A stretch of 64,000 nucleotides of DNA, from the NCBI RefSeq assembly GCF_029227915.1, contig NC_079878.1, positions 992,001 through 1,056,000 of the forward strand, written 5' to 3'. The translations under genes and the position numbers were made by a program. Positions 11,713 to 50,894 of the stretch are shown piece by piece (position 1 is the first letter of the stretch; the number at the start of each line of letters is the position of its first letter). Under the pieces are notes generated by a model that was given only the letters and a program-made list of their open reading frames with translations, did not search any database and was not told where the DNA came from. Source of the DNA: Hydractinia symbiolongicarpus (lineage: Eukaryota; Cnidaria; Hydrozoa; Anthoathecata; Hydractiniidae).

Positions 11713-14559
11713 CTATTTTAACAAGAAAGAAAATTAAGTTATTAAATAGGACTTAAAATGGCTACAACCAAAAAAATAGCTACAAAGGTGAAACATGATC
11801 ACATAAATGAAACCATGAGTAAAACACTGTAGTACTTACCTCTTTGAGACATCCATTTCACAGGTCGCGTTAAGTTCGAATACTTTTGCTTCCAACTCCT
11901 TTACTTTTCTTTTCAAACCCTTAGCTTCATTCTTCTCTTCTTTGTAGTTCTTAACAAGATTTTCATAGCGTGTTATTTCAATTTGCAATTTGTTCAAATC
12001 GTGTTTGGTCTTTTCAAAATCATGCAGAGTTGCATTCAGTTCAGTTTCAACTGAGTGAAGCTGCTTGTGTATGTTATCCTTATCCTCCTCTAATCTTCTT
12101 TTATGGCCATCGCATAATGAATGCGCTTCTTTAAGATGAGATAACTCTTCTTCCAAGTCCTTTTTGTTTTGAACCAACTCAAGCTTTTTCAACTCACAAA
12201 TTTCGTTCTGTTGTTTCAACTTATCAAGTTCCTCACTCTCGCATTCAGTGCTTGCTTTTGACAAATCTCTTTGAGCTTTATCCAATTCTTCTTGCAAATC
12301 AGAAAGCTGCTTGCTTAAAGTGGTGATATTTTCTTCAGCCTTTTCAAGTTCTGATTCTGATTCCTGTAGCAGCAACGTCTTTTTTTCGAGGTTTGCAGAC
12401 ACTTTTTCTTTTGCTTGCAATTCTGTTGTAAGCTGCTTCGTCATTTCGCTTTTCTTTGTGCAGTCATTTTTAACTTTTTCTAAATCGATATTCAGATCAT
12501 TAACTTTCTTGTTGGCAATCTCAAGACATTTGTCTTTTTCCAAAACCTCTTTTTTCAGCTTCTCGTTGGTGTTAACATATTCTTCATTCTTTTCTTCTAT
12601 CTCTTTCACTATTTGACTTTTCTCTTCTAATTTCTTCGACATCTCTTCGAACTGTTCCTCCTCCAACGTAAATTCTTTGTTCAACTTCTCTACTTGCTCC
12701 GCCGCACTTAGCATGTCTCGATGTTCCAATTTTAAATCTCTGATTTCTCTGTCAGCTTTCTTTAAACTCCATTTTACATCAGCAAGCTCTTTCTCCAGCT
12801 CATCGACATTCTTGTCGGCTACATTCAATCTCCATTCATATCTCTCAGCTTGGTGTTTCATTTTATCTGTCATTTGAGTTAACTGTGTCATTAACTCCTC
12901 TTTATGTGCTTGTAAAAGTTCGTTGCCTTTGTTAACTTCAAACAGTTCTTGTTCGAGTTCATCCATTCTTTTCAACCTTTCCTCTGTCTCCATCTTATCC
13001 TGAACTGCATCCTGGAGTTTATCATTCAGTTCATCAAGTTTCAGTTGAAGATCTGCTTTGCTATTAAACAATTTTTTGTTTTCATCTTCAATTTCTGTCA
13101 AGTCGTCGGAAATATGACGCTTTTCTTCACTCAACTTTTGGATCATAGACATCGATGTTTTATGCTGTTCTTCAAAACATCTTAATCGATCACTAAGCTC
13201 CTCTAAATCATTCTCCTTTTCTGCAAGGCTAAAGGAAATCAAATTCTTTTGGTTGTTGTTGTCGTCTAGCTGTTTTACCAACTCGTCGATTTTTGCTTTT
13301 AACTCTACCACAGCATTTTCATAATCTTGAACCCTTTTTAGAAGGGTAGAAACTTCACAATCTCTTTGTTTTTGCAATTTGATTTCTTGTTGGACCTGCT
13401 GTTCTTTCTCTTTTACGTAATCTTGCAGTTCTTTCACCAATCCATCTTTTTCGGCAAGAAGAATTTTCATCAACTTAAGTTCTTCTTCACTTCGCTCTTT
13501 ATTTTCGATAATCCTTTCAAGCTCTTCACAACGCACTTTCAACTTTTTAAAAGCATCGAACTTTTTAACAAGTAATGCATTGACTTTCTTTATTTCCATC
13601 TCATACTCTTCTTTTTCTTTCTCTGTTGCAGTAAGATTGTCAGCATCGCTTTGCAACTGCTTCATTGAAGCTTCCTTGTCACGAAGAAGAGATCTAAATC
13701 GTTCAACTTCTGCTACATACTCCATTTTTTCATCATTTAACTTCCTTACCTCTTCTTGTAGAGATTCACAAACGCTTTCAACTTTTAGCAACTTTTCCTT
13801 TTGATCATTTGCTTCATCTAGAGAACAGTTTTGTCTTCTTTGTCGTTCAGCATTCAATTGACCTTTGATGCGAATATTTTTTTGTTTCACACTTTCAACG
13901 CAATTTGTCATTTCTATCTTATCTTTTTGAGCAGCATTTAACTCTTCTTCCATCTTTTCTATCTTCTTTTGTTTTGCATCAAACAAATCTTTCATTTTTC
14001 GCAACTTTTTCTTGTCATTAGATCTTTGTTCTTTCAGCTGATTGAATTCCTTTGTTTTGTTTTCCAATTCATTTTGCAGCAACTTGTTCTTCAACTTAAA
14101 CTCCTCCACTTCTTTGAAAACTCCTGCATTTTGACTTTCGTTCACAACATTTTGTGTCTTCTCCAGTTTTACGCAAGATGAACACATACCTTCTACAACT
14201 TGTAGTGAACATTTACACATGCAAGTTTTCTTCAAAGCATCTACTTCACTTTCTAATCCAACCATTCGTCTCTTTATGCAGATAATTTCTTCTTCAACGT
14301 CTTTCCGCCTTTCTTCCTTACTCTCTTTACAGACTGGGTAATGTATGTTGATTTGTCTGCTCAGAAGATTGGTTAAAAGCGACAATTGAGATTTAATAGC
14401 TAATAAATCTTCTTTTTCCTCTTCTTGATATGAGCGATGACAATTCCTCTCATGTATTCTAAAATCGTCATCGCAAAAGAAAATGGGACGCTCATAACAA
14501 GCACCACATGTTCGTAGGTTCTTCACGTTTGCAGATATATCTCTATATTTGCTATACAT
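7568..14559 (-). CDS. Zinc-finger-like, coiled-coil protein with tandemly duplicated acidic tail exons
   Basis: Seven exons in transcript order: 14559-11840, 11712-11135, 10992-10756, 10647-9937, 9814-8912, 8789-8079 and 7950-7568. Together they give 6,243 nt, an uninterrupted 2,080-residue frame. The first exon encodes 906 residues: a CxxC-x14-HxxxCH motif (C18, C21, H36, C40/H41) resembling a single C2H2/UBZ-type finger, then almost continuous heptad-rich coiled coil from about 50 to 905. The rest is acidic, serine-rich and repetitive, with blocks SSYEDSNFKLLSNPSSL, SSVFDLPPLPVT, DSDASTSETGF, FAAPQS and FEIEDDEMVIPDNS. The last residues contain DDIDALLLDLDEF. I chose the first in-frame ATG, at 14559. 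The frame is open further upstream to a stop near 14660 with no ATG, so a spliced 5' exon is possible. I do not recognise the family; the layout suggests a cytoskeletal or adapter scaffold. Confidence 0.8.
7605..7650 (-). other. LD-motif-like C-terminal segment
   Basis: Residues of about 2054-2068 read NFDDIDALLLDLDEF. This closely matches the LDxLLxxL consensus of paxillin-family LD motifs, which are amphipathic helices that bind focal-adhesion proteins such as FAK, vinculin and parvin. It sits 12 residues from the C terminus in an acidic, probably disordered tail. A leucine-rich nuclear export signal is an alternative reading. Confidence 0.5.
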
Positions 14560-14862
14560 TCTGAAATATTTTCTTCTTTTCTTCGTTCCACTCAAATATC
14601 TCAAGTACTTTTCTAAGTATTCTCGAAAAAGTACTAAAGTTAAAAGTTTCTCTACACATATTTGACGTCAAATAGTTTAGATGTAACGGTGATTTTATTG
14701 GCCGGTTTTGCGTATGACGTCAAAAGAAACGACATTTGATTGGATGAACATTGCTAGATGCCACAGTAATCAATACAAAGAACGTCAAGGTTACGAAACA
14801 ACCTTGTACCTGTTCTCCCATTACCAAGAAAACAAGGGCAGTCACTGTCACTGTCTGGAGAT

Positions 14863-15063
14863 CTAAGCGAGTACAAGTTGAACACAGAAGTAATCAGAAT
14901 CGCAGTTGATAAAGATCTGTTTTTGTATATTATGTGATTTTCGTTCAACCGCGTCCTGGGACTTCAAGACTACGCCATATAGAAGGTTGGCAAGCTGGGA
15001 TAGCTCGATAATGTCATCAAGTATTTTCCCGAGTTTGTGTCCTCTTACTGAATAAGTGGCCAT
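14863..15063 (-). CDS. Short unrecognised open frame
   Basis: A 66-codon frame starts at ATG 15063 with MATYSVRGHKLGKILDDIIE and looks moderately coding (helical, with charged and hydrophobic alternation). A strong donor-like GTAAGA follows codon 5, so the true exon could be much shorter. It lies just upstream of the coiled-coil gene on the same strand and could be part of its 5' end, but I found no acceptor in the matching phase. Family not recognised. Confidence 0.2.
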   Translation of the reverse strand: MATYSVRGHKLGKILDDIIELSQLANLLYGVVLKSQDAVERKSHNIQKQIFINCDSDYFCVQLVLA

Positions 15064-15499
15064 TTAAAAATTTTCAAAAAATCAAATGGTAATTTTTTAT
15101 ATTAGACTTTTTGTTGATCAGCTGATGTCATTTCGCTTGTCAATTTAAACGGTCAAAATTTTAAAGCGTACTGCGTGAAATTTCTCGTAAACATCGCAAC
15201 CGAAGGAAAATTAAAGCCGTCAGCTATTAGTCTGTCTCTTGGAATTATTTTAACAAAAAATTTGCTAGTTAGAAGTTTCAAATTAGACACGACGAAGGCG
15301 TGAATCAATAACAATCAATTACGCATGCAAATTTTAGACATGACTCCTTAGTGTTTAGCACTAATGAGTCATTGTCGTTTTTGTAAATTGACAAATTTTT
15401 GGCCCGCCCGCACTTATTATCTTATTAACGGAAAAAATAAAAATTTCCATCGCTAACCTTGCGCAAGCTATAGAAGTGCAGAGTGACAGTCGGTGACTT

Positions 15500-15664
15500 T
15501 AAGGGGGGTTTTCACGAAGCGAATTGAACGGCGAATTCGACGACGAATTGTATCTGAGCATGCGCATTTTTGTTTGTTTTGATTTTGCATCGAACTGCGC
15601 ATGCTCAGATACAATTCGCCGTCGAATTCGCCGCTTAATTTGCTTCGTTAAAATCCCCCTTTTT
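15500..15664. mobile_element. Fold-back MITE
   Basis: The element is almost one long inverted repeat. The left end AAGGGGGGTTTTCACGAAGC pairs with the right end GCTTCGTTAAAATCCCCCTT, and inner arms with ATTGTATCTGAGCATGCGCA pair with TGCGCATGCTCAGATACAAT. About 165 bp with no coding capacity, as expected of a non-autonomous element. The superfamily is uncertain; the flanks show no clean target duplication. Confidence 0.75.
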
Positions 15665-15670
15665 ACCTAG

Positions 15671-15759
15671 GTCCTGAGAATCCTTACGTTAATGATGGGG
15701 ATGATGATTCCTCCGATGAATCTGATTGGAACAAAAACTTTGACGTTGACGAATTTTAA
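15671..15759 (+). CDS. Possible orphan terminal exon with acidic tail
   Basis: Directly after an acceptor-like CCCCCTTTTTACCTAG, an open frame encodes about 29 residues including NDGDDDSSDESDWNKNFDVD and ends in TAA. Composition and ending look like the C terminus of a real protein, but no upstream plus-strand exon could be identified between 14650 and 15500. The pyrimidine tract of the acceptor comes from the end of the adjacent MITE. It may be a chance frame. Confidence 0.3.
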
Positions 15760-15934
15760 TGAACAGCCGTAAACTTGCGCTACTCGTTTTGATTTAAAAA
15801 AATATGCTTTATAAGGACATCAGGCTGGAAACGTTAAACAATAGGTCTATTGTTTAGAACAACAGAATAATATATACTACCCTGGTTAAAAACTAGGTAT
15901 TCTTATTAAAAAAAGAGTGTAAACATTAAATATG

Positions 15935-16065
15935 CTATTTGCAAAAATAAATTTTCGCAAAATTTATTGAAACTACCTTTCTCAAAATTGAATTCTCGCG
16001 AAATCTAAAAAAGAAACTTCGATTGGCGATATTGTGAAATTAAATTATCGCGAAAATATATTCCA
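15935..16065. repeat. Degenerate CGCGAAAATTAATTTTCGCG-type repeat
   Basis: Several imperfect runs of the pattern TTTCGCGAAA/AATTTTCGCG alternate with AATTA-type spacers. The same pattern recurs at about 17905-18175, near 18395-18425 and at about 22835-22945, so it is a dispersed low-complexity family. Confidence 0.5.
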
Positions 16066-16248
16066 TTAAGGTGACTTGGCAGAGAGAGAAAATGTTCTCT
16101 TAACACATCTCGATAATTTGTCTCGATAGTCTTTCGCTTTCTATTCCATTTGGCGTTAAACGGCTGTCATTGTAATGTTAACAAAAACTGTTGCGTCAAT
16201 GCAATGACTTCAAACTCGTGCGAGAAAAAGTGAATACCCAAGAGGAAA

Positions 16249-19200
16249 ATGGCGAGTTATTTTGGAAGGAAAACTCTCAGGATAAGAAATTTGAGGGAAG
16301 ATGTAGCAGAGGTAAGACATGATTGAATGATAACAGACAAAAAATTTACAATCAATAGAATAAAATCTAAACGATATATTGCAGTACATGTATTTTATAA
16401 AAACAACCTTAGTACTTCAAAATTTTAGTCCCTAATCCCTGAAGCTTCAAAAGTTTCAAAAGCTTTGCCATGATATAATTTTTTGCTGTGGCTCCATAAA
16501 GCTCTTATTACCGAAATTCAAAAATAAGTACATTAAAGCCCCCATAAATTTAAACTGCTCGTCAAAATGTGGGCACGTATATCGGAAATCGAAAAGGAAG
16601 CTCAAGATAGTTCAATACCCCTTTTTTCTTAAAAATGTATTTCTATTACAGATACTCGTCAAAGAAGTTTCAAATTTCATACAACTAGAAAGAATTGTAA
16701 AGAAAAACGGCACAGGTAATTACATTTCTGTTTTTATTGATGTTGGCCAGAATTAGTTGATTCTGAAGGTTTGTTTAGCTTTATTTATCACCGCGCATAC
16801 GTTTACCTTTTGCAGAAAATAGAACATAGTGCGAGCGCAGCGAGACTAGTCCACGATCGTGCTATTCATATGACTTTTATCCTTTAAGGAGTTGACGGGC
16901 AAAAAAGAAACAAAAATTATACAGTAGTGAAGTAACTTTGTTTTTTTATCGTGGAAATATGTCTGTACGCCACGTCAAACTTAAATTGTTGAATCATAAA
17001 AAATAGGGGTTGTAATAAGCTTCAAATTGACATTTTTATGGTTTAGTATCCGTCTGTGTCGCATCACAGTTGAAAAATCTTGTCGAAAGAAAAATTTTGT
17101 CAACTCTTAACAAGTATGTGGAAAATGCAAATTACACGTGCGAAAACATTGAAGTGAAATCTTCGCTCGTCGTTGTTACAAACATACCGCAAGATGTAAG
17201 AGAAAAAGATATGGACAAAATGTTGGCCGGATTTGGTAGAACTTTAACCAAGGTATGTAAAAATGATTTTTCAAAACTATGAGGTAACTGACGAGTTCAA
17301 AAACTGTACGTCATTCCGACAGTCTCGTCCGCAGGGGCTTTTGCCTTTTTGACATCTAAGCCGGCGGCGAAAAAACCGTCAAGTAAGCGCCAGCGGCTTT
17401 GACATAGGACAAACCGTGGGGACGAGGACATCATTCCGACGCTTTGATTATAACCACACCAACCCTAAACATCAAAATAAAAAAATATAATAAGTTTCAC
17501 AATTCTCACAATCCTTAAAATTGCAAGTACTCGTATGTGCGTTTCTGTGAACCGTGTGGACGACAAACTAGTTCAAAAGACCTCCCTAAAGTTGGATCCC
17601 CATGTCGCTGAAGTAGAATTCCGACTAAAGTTGGAGCCCGACAGTTAGGTCCTGACGTTTCTAAAATTGGGTCGCGACGTCGCTAAAGTAGTATCCCGAC
17701 TAAAGTTGGATCGTGACGTCCCTGAATTTGAGTCCCGAAGTTTCTGAAGTTGGATCCCGACGTCGCTAAAGTGTGATCCCGACGTCGTTGGATTGAAGTT
17801 TAACATATAGTGTTAAGTATGTGAGTCAACTTTAAGCAAAATTAAAGGCAAGTAATTTTTGCTGGGAGAATTTTTTTTATTTTTTTCAGATTTTTTTTCG
17901 TTTCGCAAAAATAAATTTTAGCGAATCAGGTGTATAAAAAATTTCCTTGAAAACTAATTTCCGCGAATAAGAAAAAGAAAAACAAGCAATGATATATATA
18001 CAATAAGTTGATTATAAGCGGTAAAAAATGCATTTCGCTAAAATTAATTTTCGCCAATCAGTCATGTCGAGATATTTCGCGAAGACTAATTTCCGCAAAT
18101 CCGACTCCCTCAAGAAGATTTTTTTTCGCGCATGGACCATTTTTGGATTTTTTGCAAATACTCATTTTTGCAAATATTTAGCATTCTACATTTCTCCTGC
18201 AAACATATGAAGCTGTATTTTAATACGAATGTAAAAAAACTTGAAGAACTGTACTGTCACCCCAAAGAGGAGTATATCGCCTTCCGAAGCAATTAGTGGA
18301 AAAGCCCCAAAGGGTAACAAAGATATTTGTGAAATGATAAAAAAAACAACAGAAAAACGTAACAAATCAATTTTGCATTTCTAGTCATATCGCGAATTGA
18401 CCTTTTCGAGAATTTTCGCGCATAACTTAAGGCACAAATACTGGTGGCAAAAACAAAAGTTTAATAGTTTAAATAATGTGAATAATGCGGTGTCGGCGGT
18501 GCTTGAAAAAGGGGCTATTATTGCTGAGATGCGCAATTTGATATTTAAACACCGCTGTCCAATATCAAAAAGCGAAAAGGAGCAATGGAGACAAGGTTGT
18601 GAGATCAGATCATTTGAATTGATAGTGCATATTAAAATACTCGTGATGCAAAGAATAGGATCTGATATAGACGCAGTATAGATGCAAGAGAAATTAGTTT
18701 GTTGTAATTTCACAGCTAAGAAGCTAAACTGTGCTTTACTCGACTCTCGTAAGATATGTTTTCTTTAAATCAATGGCACTTCAGGAAACATAATAGTCAA
18801 GTTTTTTGTTTAGTTTGAGCGTATCCTTTATTTTAAAGTAGAGATCTCTTAAGCCGACAGCATTCTCGTCCTCGGAGTTTGTTGTCTATGTCAAAGCCGC
18901 TAGCGCTTACTTAACGGCCGCACGCCCTGGCGTCAAAAAGGCGAAAGCCCCTGGGGACGAGGTTGAAGCAGACAGCATAAAATCGAGTATTCCTTTGATG
19001 GTGTCCACTTTCTGGAAGGGATTCTACTGCGACATAAAACTAGAATCATAAGGATTACACATGACATTTTCTGAAAAATGCTGTTTTTTTTAGTTTCAAC
19101 TGATCAGAAAACGAAACTCAAATCTATCATTGAAGTATGGTTGGATAGTTTTTGAAGATCTCGAAAATGCTGAAAGGTGTGTACTGTCGATGTCAAGAGT

Positions 19201-21043
19201 TCGCATCAAAAGTCATTATTTACAAGCCATGTTATTACCAGAAGCGATTAACTCAGAAAGTTCGCTACAAGAACTATCAACTCTACAAATTGAAGGCTTT
19301 CCATTAAGCTTTTGCAGCGAGGAAAAAATTAAAGACATCTTAAAAGTTATTTGTGTTGACATCGCACAAAGCGTGAAATTTATCAGGGTAAGTGTGACTC
19401 TTACTGTTCTTATAGCTTTTACTCTCTACAAAACTTTTACGCGTTATATATTTATTTATCTGTAGACGAAAACACTTATTGGCAACAATGTAACACGATA
19501 TGTCGCTTTGATCGACTGGAACTCTCCGCAGCTGGCTATCACAAATTTTCAAAAACTTGACACTTTCAAAGCTGCAGACGAAAATGGACACTCGTTGGTA
19601 AATTTAAATGCTTCGTTTGCTTTGCCAGGAGTCACAGCATTTTCAGACTTTTGTCAATCTATTAACGAAGCTTCGAACTCTTTCGAAGTAGCACATGAAC
19701 TTAGTAGAAACATTAGAGGGACCGAGAGATGTGTAGGTGTTAGAAGCCCTCCACCACCGTATGTTGAACGAGAAGTACCACCTGGGTCAAACAATTGTCC
19801 TCAGCCTCCTCCCTATACGCCACCAAGACCACTTATGTCTCATGAAGTGATGCAACCAATGTTATTCTCAGTTGGGCCTCAAAGCACAATACCAGTTTGC
19901 CCTCCACCGCATGTGCTTTTGTCAGTTGTTACACCACCTCACAGAACACACGGCCAAGATGCACAAATGATGAACGGCATTTTTTATAATACACCAGTGC
20001 AACGAAACCAAGTTTTTCGTCCTCCACCGTTGGTGATTCCGACGCAAGCACATGTTATGCAAAATGGTAGACCAATTGTAGTGCAATTCGCAAATCATTT
20101 TCCTCCTTTAAATACCAACAAAAACGTTCCTCCTTTGAATAACGTACCGAGAATGTCCATTCCATTACATGTAGGAGAGGTTCCTCGTTTCAACGCCGTT
20201 GTTTTAAACAATATATTACCGCCAAATCGTCCAACAGGTAGAGGACCAGTTCATGGTGTAAAACCTGTAAATACTGCGTCTCTGCGTAGAAACATTATAC
20301 ATCCCGTATCTAACAATACCCGACAAACAACTCCATCATCGACAAAACACGGACAGGCGACAGACGTCTGCAGTAATGATGCCTCAACCTTAATAATAAA
20401 AACTGCGACTACTTCCGATGTAAATTCAGTTGTTTCCGACATAAGAGAAAACAATGACGCACCAATGATAAACGCCGAATGTAGTGCAATTGATCCGTCA
20501 CCATGTAACGACAATAACGTTAATGAAAAGCCTACTTCAACAGCAACGCCGTCAACCGCCTGGACACAAAAGAAAACAAATCGACGATGGAGTACTGCAA
20601 AAAAGGTTAACAAAAACCAGAGGACGAGTACATTGCCGAATGAGGCTATTATCGAAGAAGTTGTGAAGGAGTACGCAATGAAAAATGAAGTAACTGATAC
20701 ACCTGACATCGAGACGAAAAGCGATTTTGATGTAAACGAGACAGCAAACGAATCTAGACCGATAAGTAATCCAGATAATGACAAATCTCAAGTGGACACT
20801 TTAGAAGGATTCGAAGTTGAAATAACGAATGAAACAGATAAGTTTTCACAGGGAAAAGTTTTACACGCTCTTACGCGAATGTCAATCTTGGATACAATGA
20901 AAGCTTATGAAAATCCGACAAGTCAACGTGCAGTCGTCGACGTCGAAAGTAGTCGTTTGATGACCTTTATACACACAGACGAGGCGGAAAAACAAAGATT
21001 TTGGAACCGACTACCGCGCGAAATGTTTAACAGTTTATTTTAG
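16249..21043 (+). CDS. Protein with two RRM-like domains and a proline-rich region
   Basis: Five exons (16249-16311, 16652-16715, 17047-17252, 19094-19387, 19466-21043) join in frame to 734 residues. An RRM-like fold at about 81-165 has an RNP2-like SLVVVTNIP and an RNP1-like LKYGWIVFED. A second at about 173-250 has STLQIEGFP and VTRYVALIDW. The aromatic RNA-contact positions are not all canonical, so RNA binding is inferred. After about residue 300 the chain is proline-rich, with PPxY motifs (PPPPY at 304-308, PPPY at 323-326) that could bind WW domains. The C-terminal third is polar and acidic, ending RLPREMFNSLF. Exon 1 opens with ATGGCGAGTT in a usable context. AATAAA at 21122 lies about 80 bp past the stop. 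I do not recognise an orthologous family. Confidence 0.8.
17322..17428. mobile_element. CTCGTCC-ended MITE, copy 1
   Basis: Starts TCTCGTCCGCAGGGGCTTTT, ends CCGTGGGGACGAGG, and contains AAGTAAGCGCCAGCGGCTTT inside. The ends are inverted repeats. A second copy lies in the opposite orientation at 18864-18962, in the same intron of the RRM gene. Confidence 0.7.
17585..17790. repeat. Degenerate tandem repeat, unit about 20 bp
   Basis: About ten imperfect units built on CTAAAGTTGGATCCCGACGT follow one another in intron 3 of the RRM gene. Variation between units is high, with GATCCC/GTCGCG/GAGCCC exchanges, so the array is old. Confidence 0.65.
17905..18175. repeat. Degenerate CGCGAAAATTAATTTTCGC-type repeat, second locus
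   Basis: Repeated phrases such as TTCGCGAAGACTAATTTCCG and CGCTAAAATTAATTTTCGCC match the pattern at 15935-16065. Intronic; no coding signal. Confidence 0.5.
18864..18962. mobile_element. CTCGTCC-ended MITE, copy 2, inverted relative to copy 1
   Basis: Reads TCTCGTCCTCGG ... TATGTCAAAGCCGCTAGCGC ... GCCCCTGGGGACGAGG, matching the reverse complement of 17322-17428. Both copies lie in the 1.84-kb intron 3 of the RRM gene. Confidence 0.7.
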
Positions 21044-21121
21044 TATTTAATTTTCTTAAATTTTCACACCAAACAATTCTTTACACCACTAAATATCTTT
21101 GAGATAGTAGTCCCAAACGAA

Positions 21122-21127
21122 AATAAA
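21122..21127 (+). terminator. Polyadenylation signal of the RRM gene
   Basis: AATAAA 79 bp after the TAA stop at 21041-21043. Confidence 0.6.
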
Positions 21128-22434
21128 GTCTAGTCCATCCGGACAAGAGTTGACAAAACGAAAGAGATAACAATAATTAATACTGGAGGCCTTATCTTTA
21201 CTAAAATATTATTATTGGTACAGAAAATTAATGAAAAGTATACAGAAATATAAGTCATTCTTTAATTTTCTCTACACACATGCGCATGGAACCAAACTGA
21301 AGTTAGAAAGGCTAGCTATCGCACACACAAAAAAAGTCAAGCGCCCATAAAAAATGAAAATTAGTGGGAATTCTCGCGTTTACATTGAGATTGAAAAAAA
21401 AATTAGCTGTACCTTTAAATTGATATGCTGCGAACACGTGACACTATTGGTGCATCAAAAACAAAGCAAAATTTCTGTGAAACAGCAAATTACAAAACTG
21501 AGCTTGTGTAAAACAATTAAAAAACAAATAACCAGAATGCTTATTATTACAGCGAATAGTTCATAACAAACTATATTTCTAATGGTTTGTAATAACTAAC
21601 GGTATTTCTTAGAGCGTGAGGCCAGCAACGTTCATGCGGACCATTTTAATTTCTGGTTGCCATCATTAACGATCTTGGCGTAAACTAACTAGGGCTACAA
21701 AAAAATAATTTTTATCGAACGTTTTCCTATACAGGCATCGCAAGTAAAAGGTCCACCTCCAATGATGGTGACCAAACTTACAGTAAGTAGTCAAATGTCG
21801 GTACTTATTTTGTTACCCTACAAAGTAGGGATAAAGAAGAAAATACAAAAGAACTGCTAAGACTTGGCTTATTTCTTTTGATGCTGATATAGAAAAACGC
21901 ACGAAATTTGTTAGATGTAAAAACAGCGAAAGAATTTAACTGGCCTGTGGCAAAGAGAAAAATATTTCGATGAAAAATATGAGCACAAAATAAACTTTAT
22001 TACACACCCAGTTAAACGAGTCGGATGATAAATATAGTACAATTTAACATAAAGATTAGACAAAAATAATAATACGTAATGACACAAAAATTTATCCGTA
22101 TTCTGATAAAAACTATGAACAAATTCATTAACGATCCAACTACAATTTAATTACGAAACTACGGCTCCATTTACACCAGAAAAAACAGTTAAAAAAAGGG
22201 CAGGCGCTCTAATAAAAAGAAGAAAAAAAGAGGCTAAGAATTTAAAAGCATTAATAAAAAGGTTTCTATCTTATGTTTTACACTTTAATCCAAACCATCT
22301 ATCACCAATTGTTTAAGAACATTATAACCTGCAGGAATTTTAAACAAATTAAAACGAAGCTGGTTCACCTCTTTACCTAATTTTTACTAAGCAGGATATT
22401 TAATTAAAAAAAATGCATGCACATACAAACAATC
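21128..22434. other. Intergenic region and 3' UTRs
   Basis: Lies between the convergent RRM gene and MRCK. TTTATT at 21996-22001 gives AATAAA on the minus strand, about 435 bp past the MRCK stop, and is a candidate poly(A) signal. No gene is supported here. Confidence 0.5.
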
Positions 22435-50207
<27,773 letters not shown>

Positions 50208-50894
50208 GTTTATGTGATAACTAATTTTTTTTAGCTATGACTATTACAGTTCAATATGGAAGCTTCATAGACTTCCATTATCTCCAATTTTAGTCTTTAT
50301 TCACAAGCGACAAGCGACAACACGGGAATGACGCACACGGGGGTGGTTCCTGTCCTCTTCTTTTGCTATAGAAAGTAAAGTTGTAATATCTACTTAGACT
50401 GGGTTTATCGATTTATAATAAAAATAGAGCAAGGTAAATTTAATGTTAGATAAATTGTATTAGTGAGCTTCGAGGAGTTGTATGTAGTATGAAGATCTTG
50501 TCTCTCTTTGGTTACTCCTTTCGATGGGGTCAACTTGCTTGCTCACTCCAAACTTCACAGTGTTTTGCTCCTCCTTCTGGGAGGTTAAAAATGGCGGCTG
50601 ATCACGTGATATATAATGATGGATTTTTTGTGCATTTTAATTCCTGAATTTTTTGTTTGATAAAATAAAAAAGAAAATTATATCTGGGATTCAGGTCAAG
50701 TATCATGCTAATTTCTTCCAAGATTTTATTTTTACAGGCACATTTCTTTAACCAGATAAATATTTCAAAAAACCCGTATACAACCCAGCCTGATCGGGAT
50801 ATGCGGCTTTAGGGTTAAAACGAGGGTAAAAACAAAACGAGGCCAAATGAAGGAGAATTTAATAATTGATCTTGATACCTGAACAAAATCAAGT
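50208..50894. promoter_or_regulatory. Divergent promoter region between MRCK and the WAC-like gene
   Basis: 687 bp separate the two start codons on opposite strands. A YY1-like AAAATGGCGGC (50588-50598) and a palindromic E-box CACGTG inside ATCACGTGAT (50603-50608) lie close together nearer the WAC-like side. No TATA box is obvious. The motifs are seen directly; use as a shared promoter is inferred. Confidence 0.5.

Noticed and set aside
12311-14181. Several phenylalanine/serine-rich plus-strand frames
   Set aside because: Antisense shadows of the lysine/glutamate-rich coiled coil.
18397-18681. Overlapping plus and minus frames of about 100 codons in the RRM gene intron
   Set aside because: Both frames are equally open, neither has a domain, and neither fits the splice phase of the gene.
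20251-20784. 177-codon minus-strand frame
   Set aside because: Antisense to the long last exon of the RRM gene, whose frame and splice phases are consistent.
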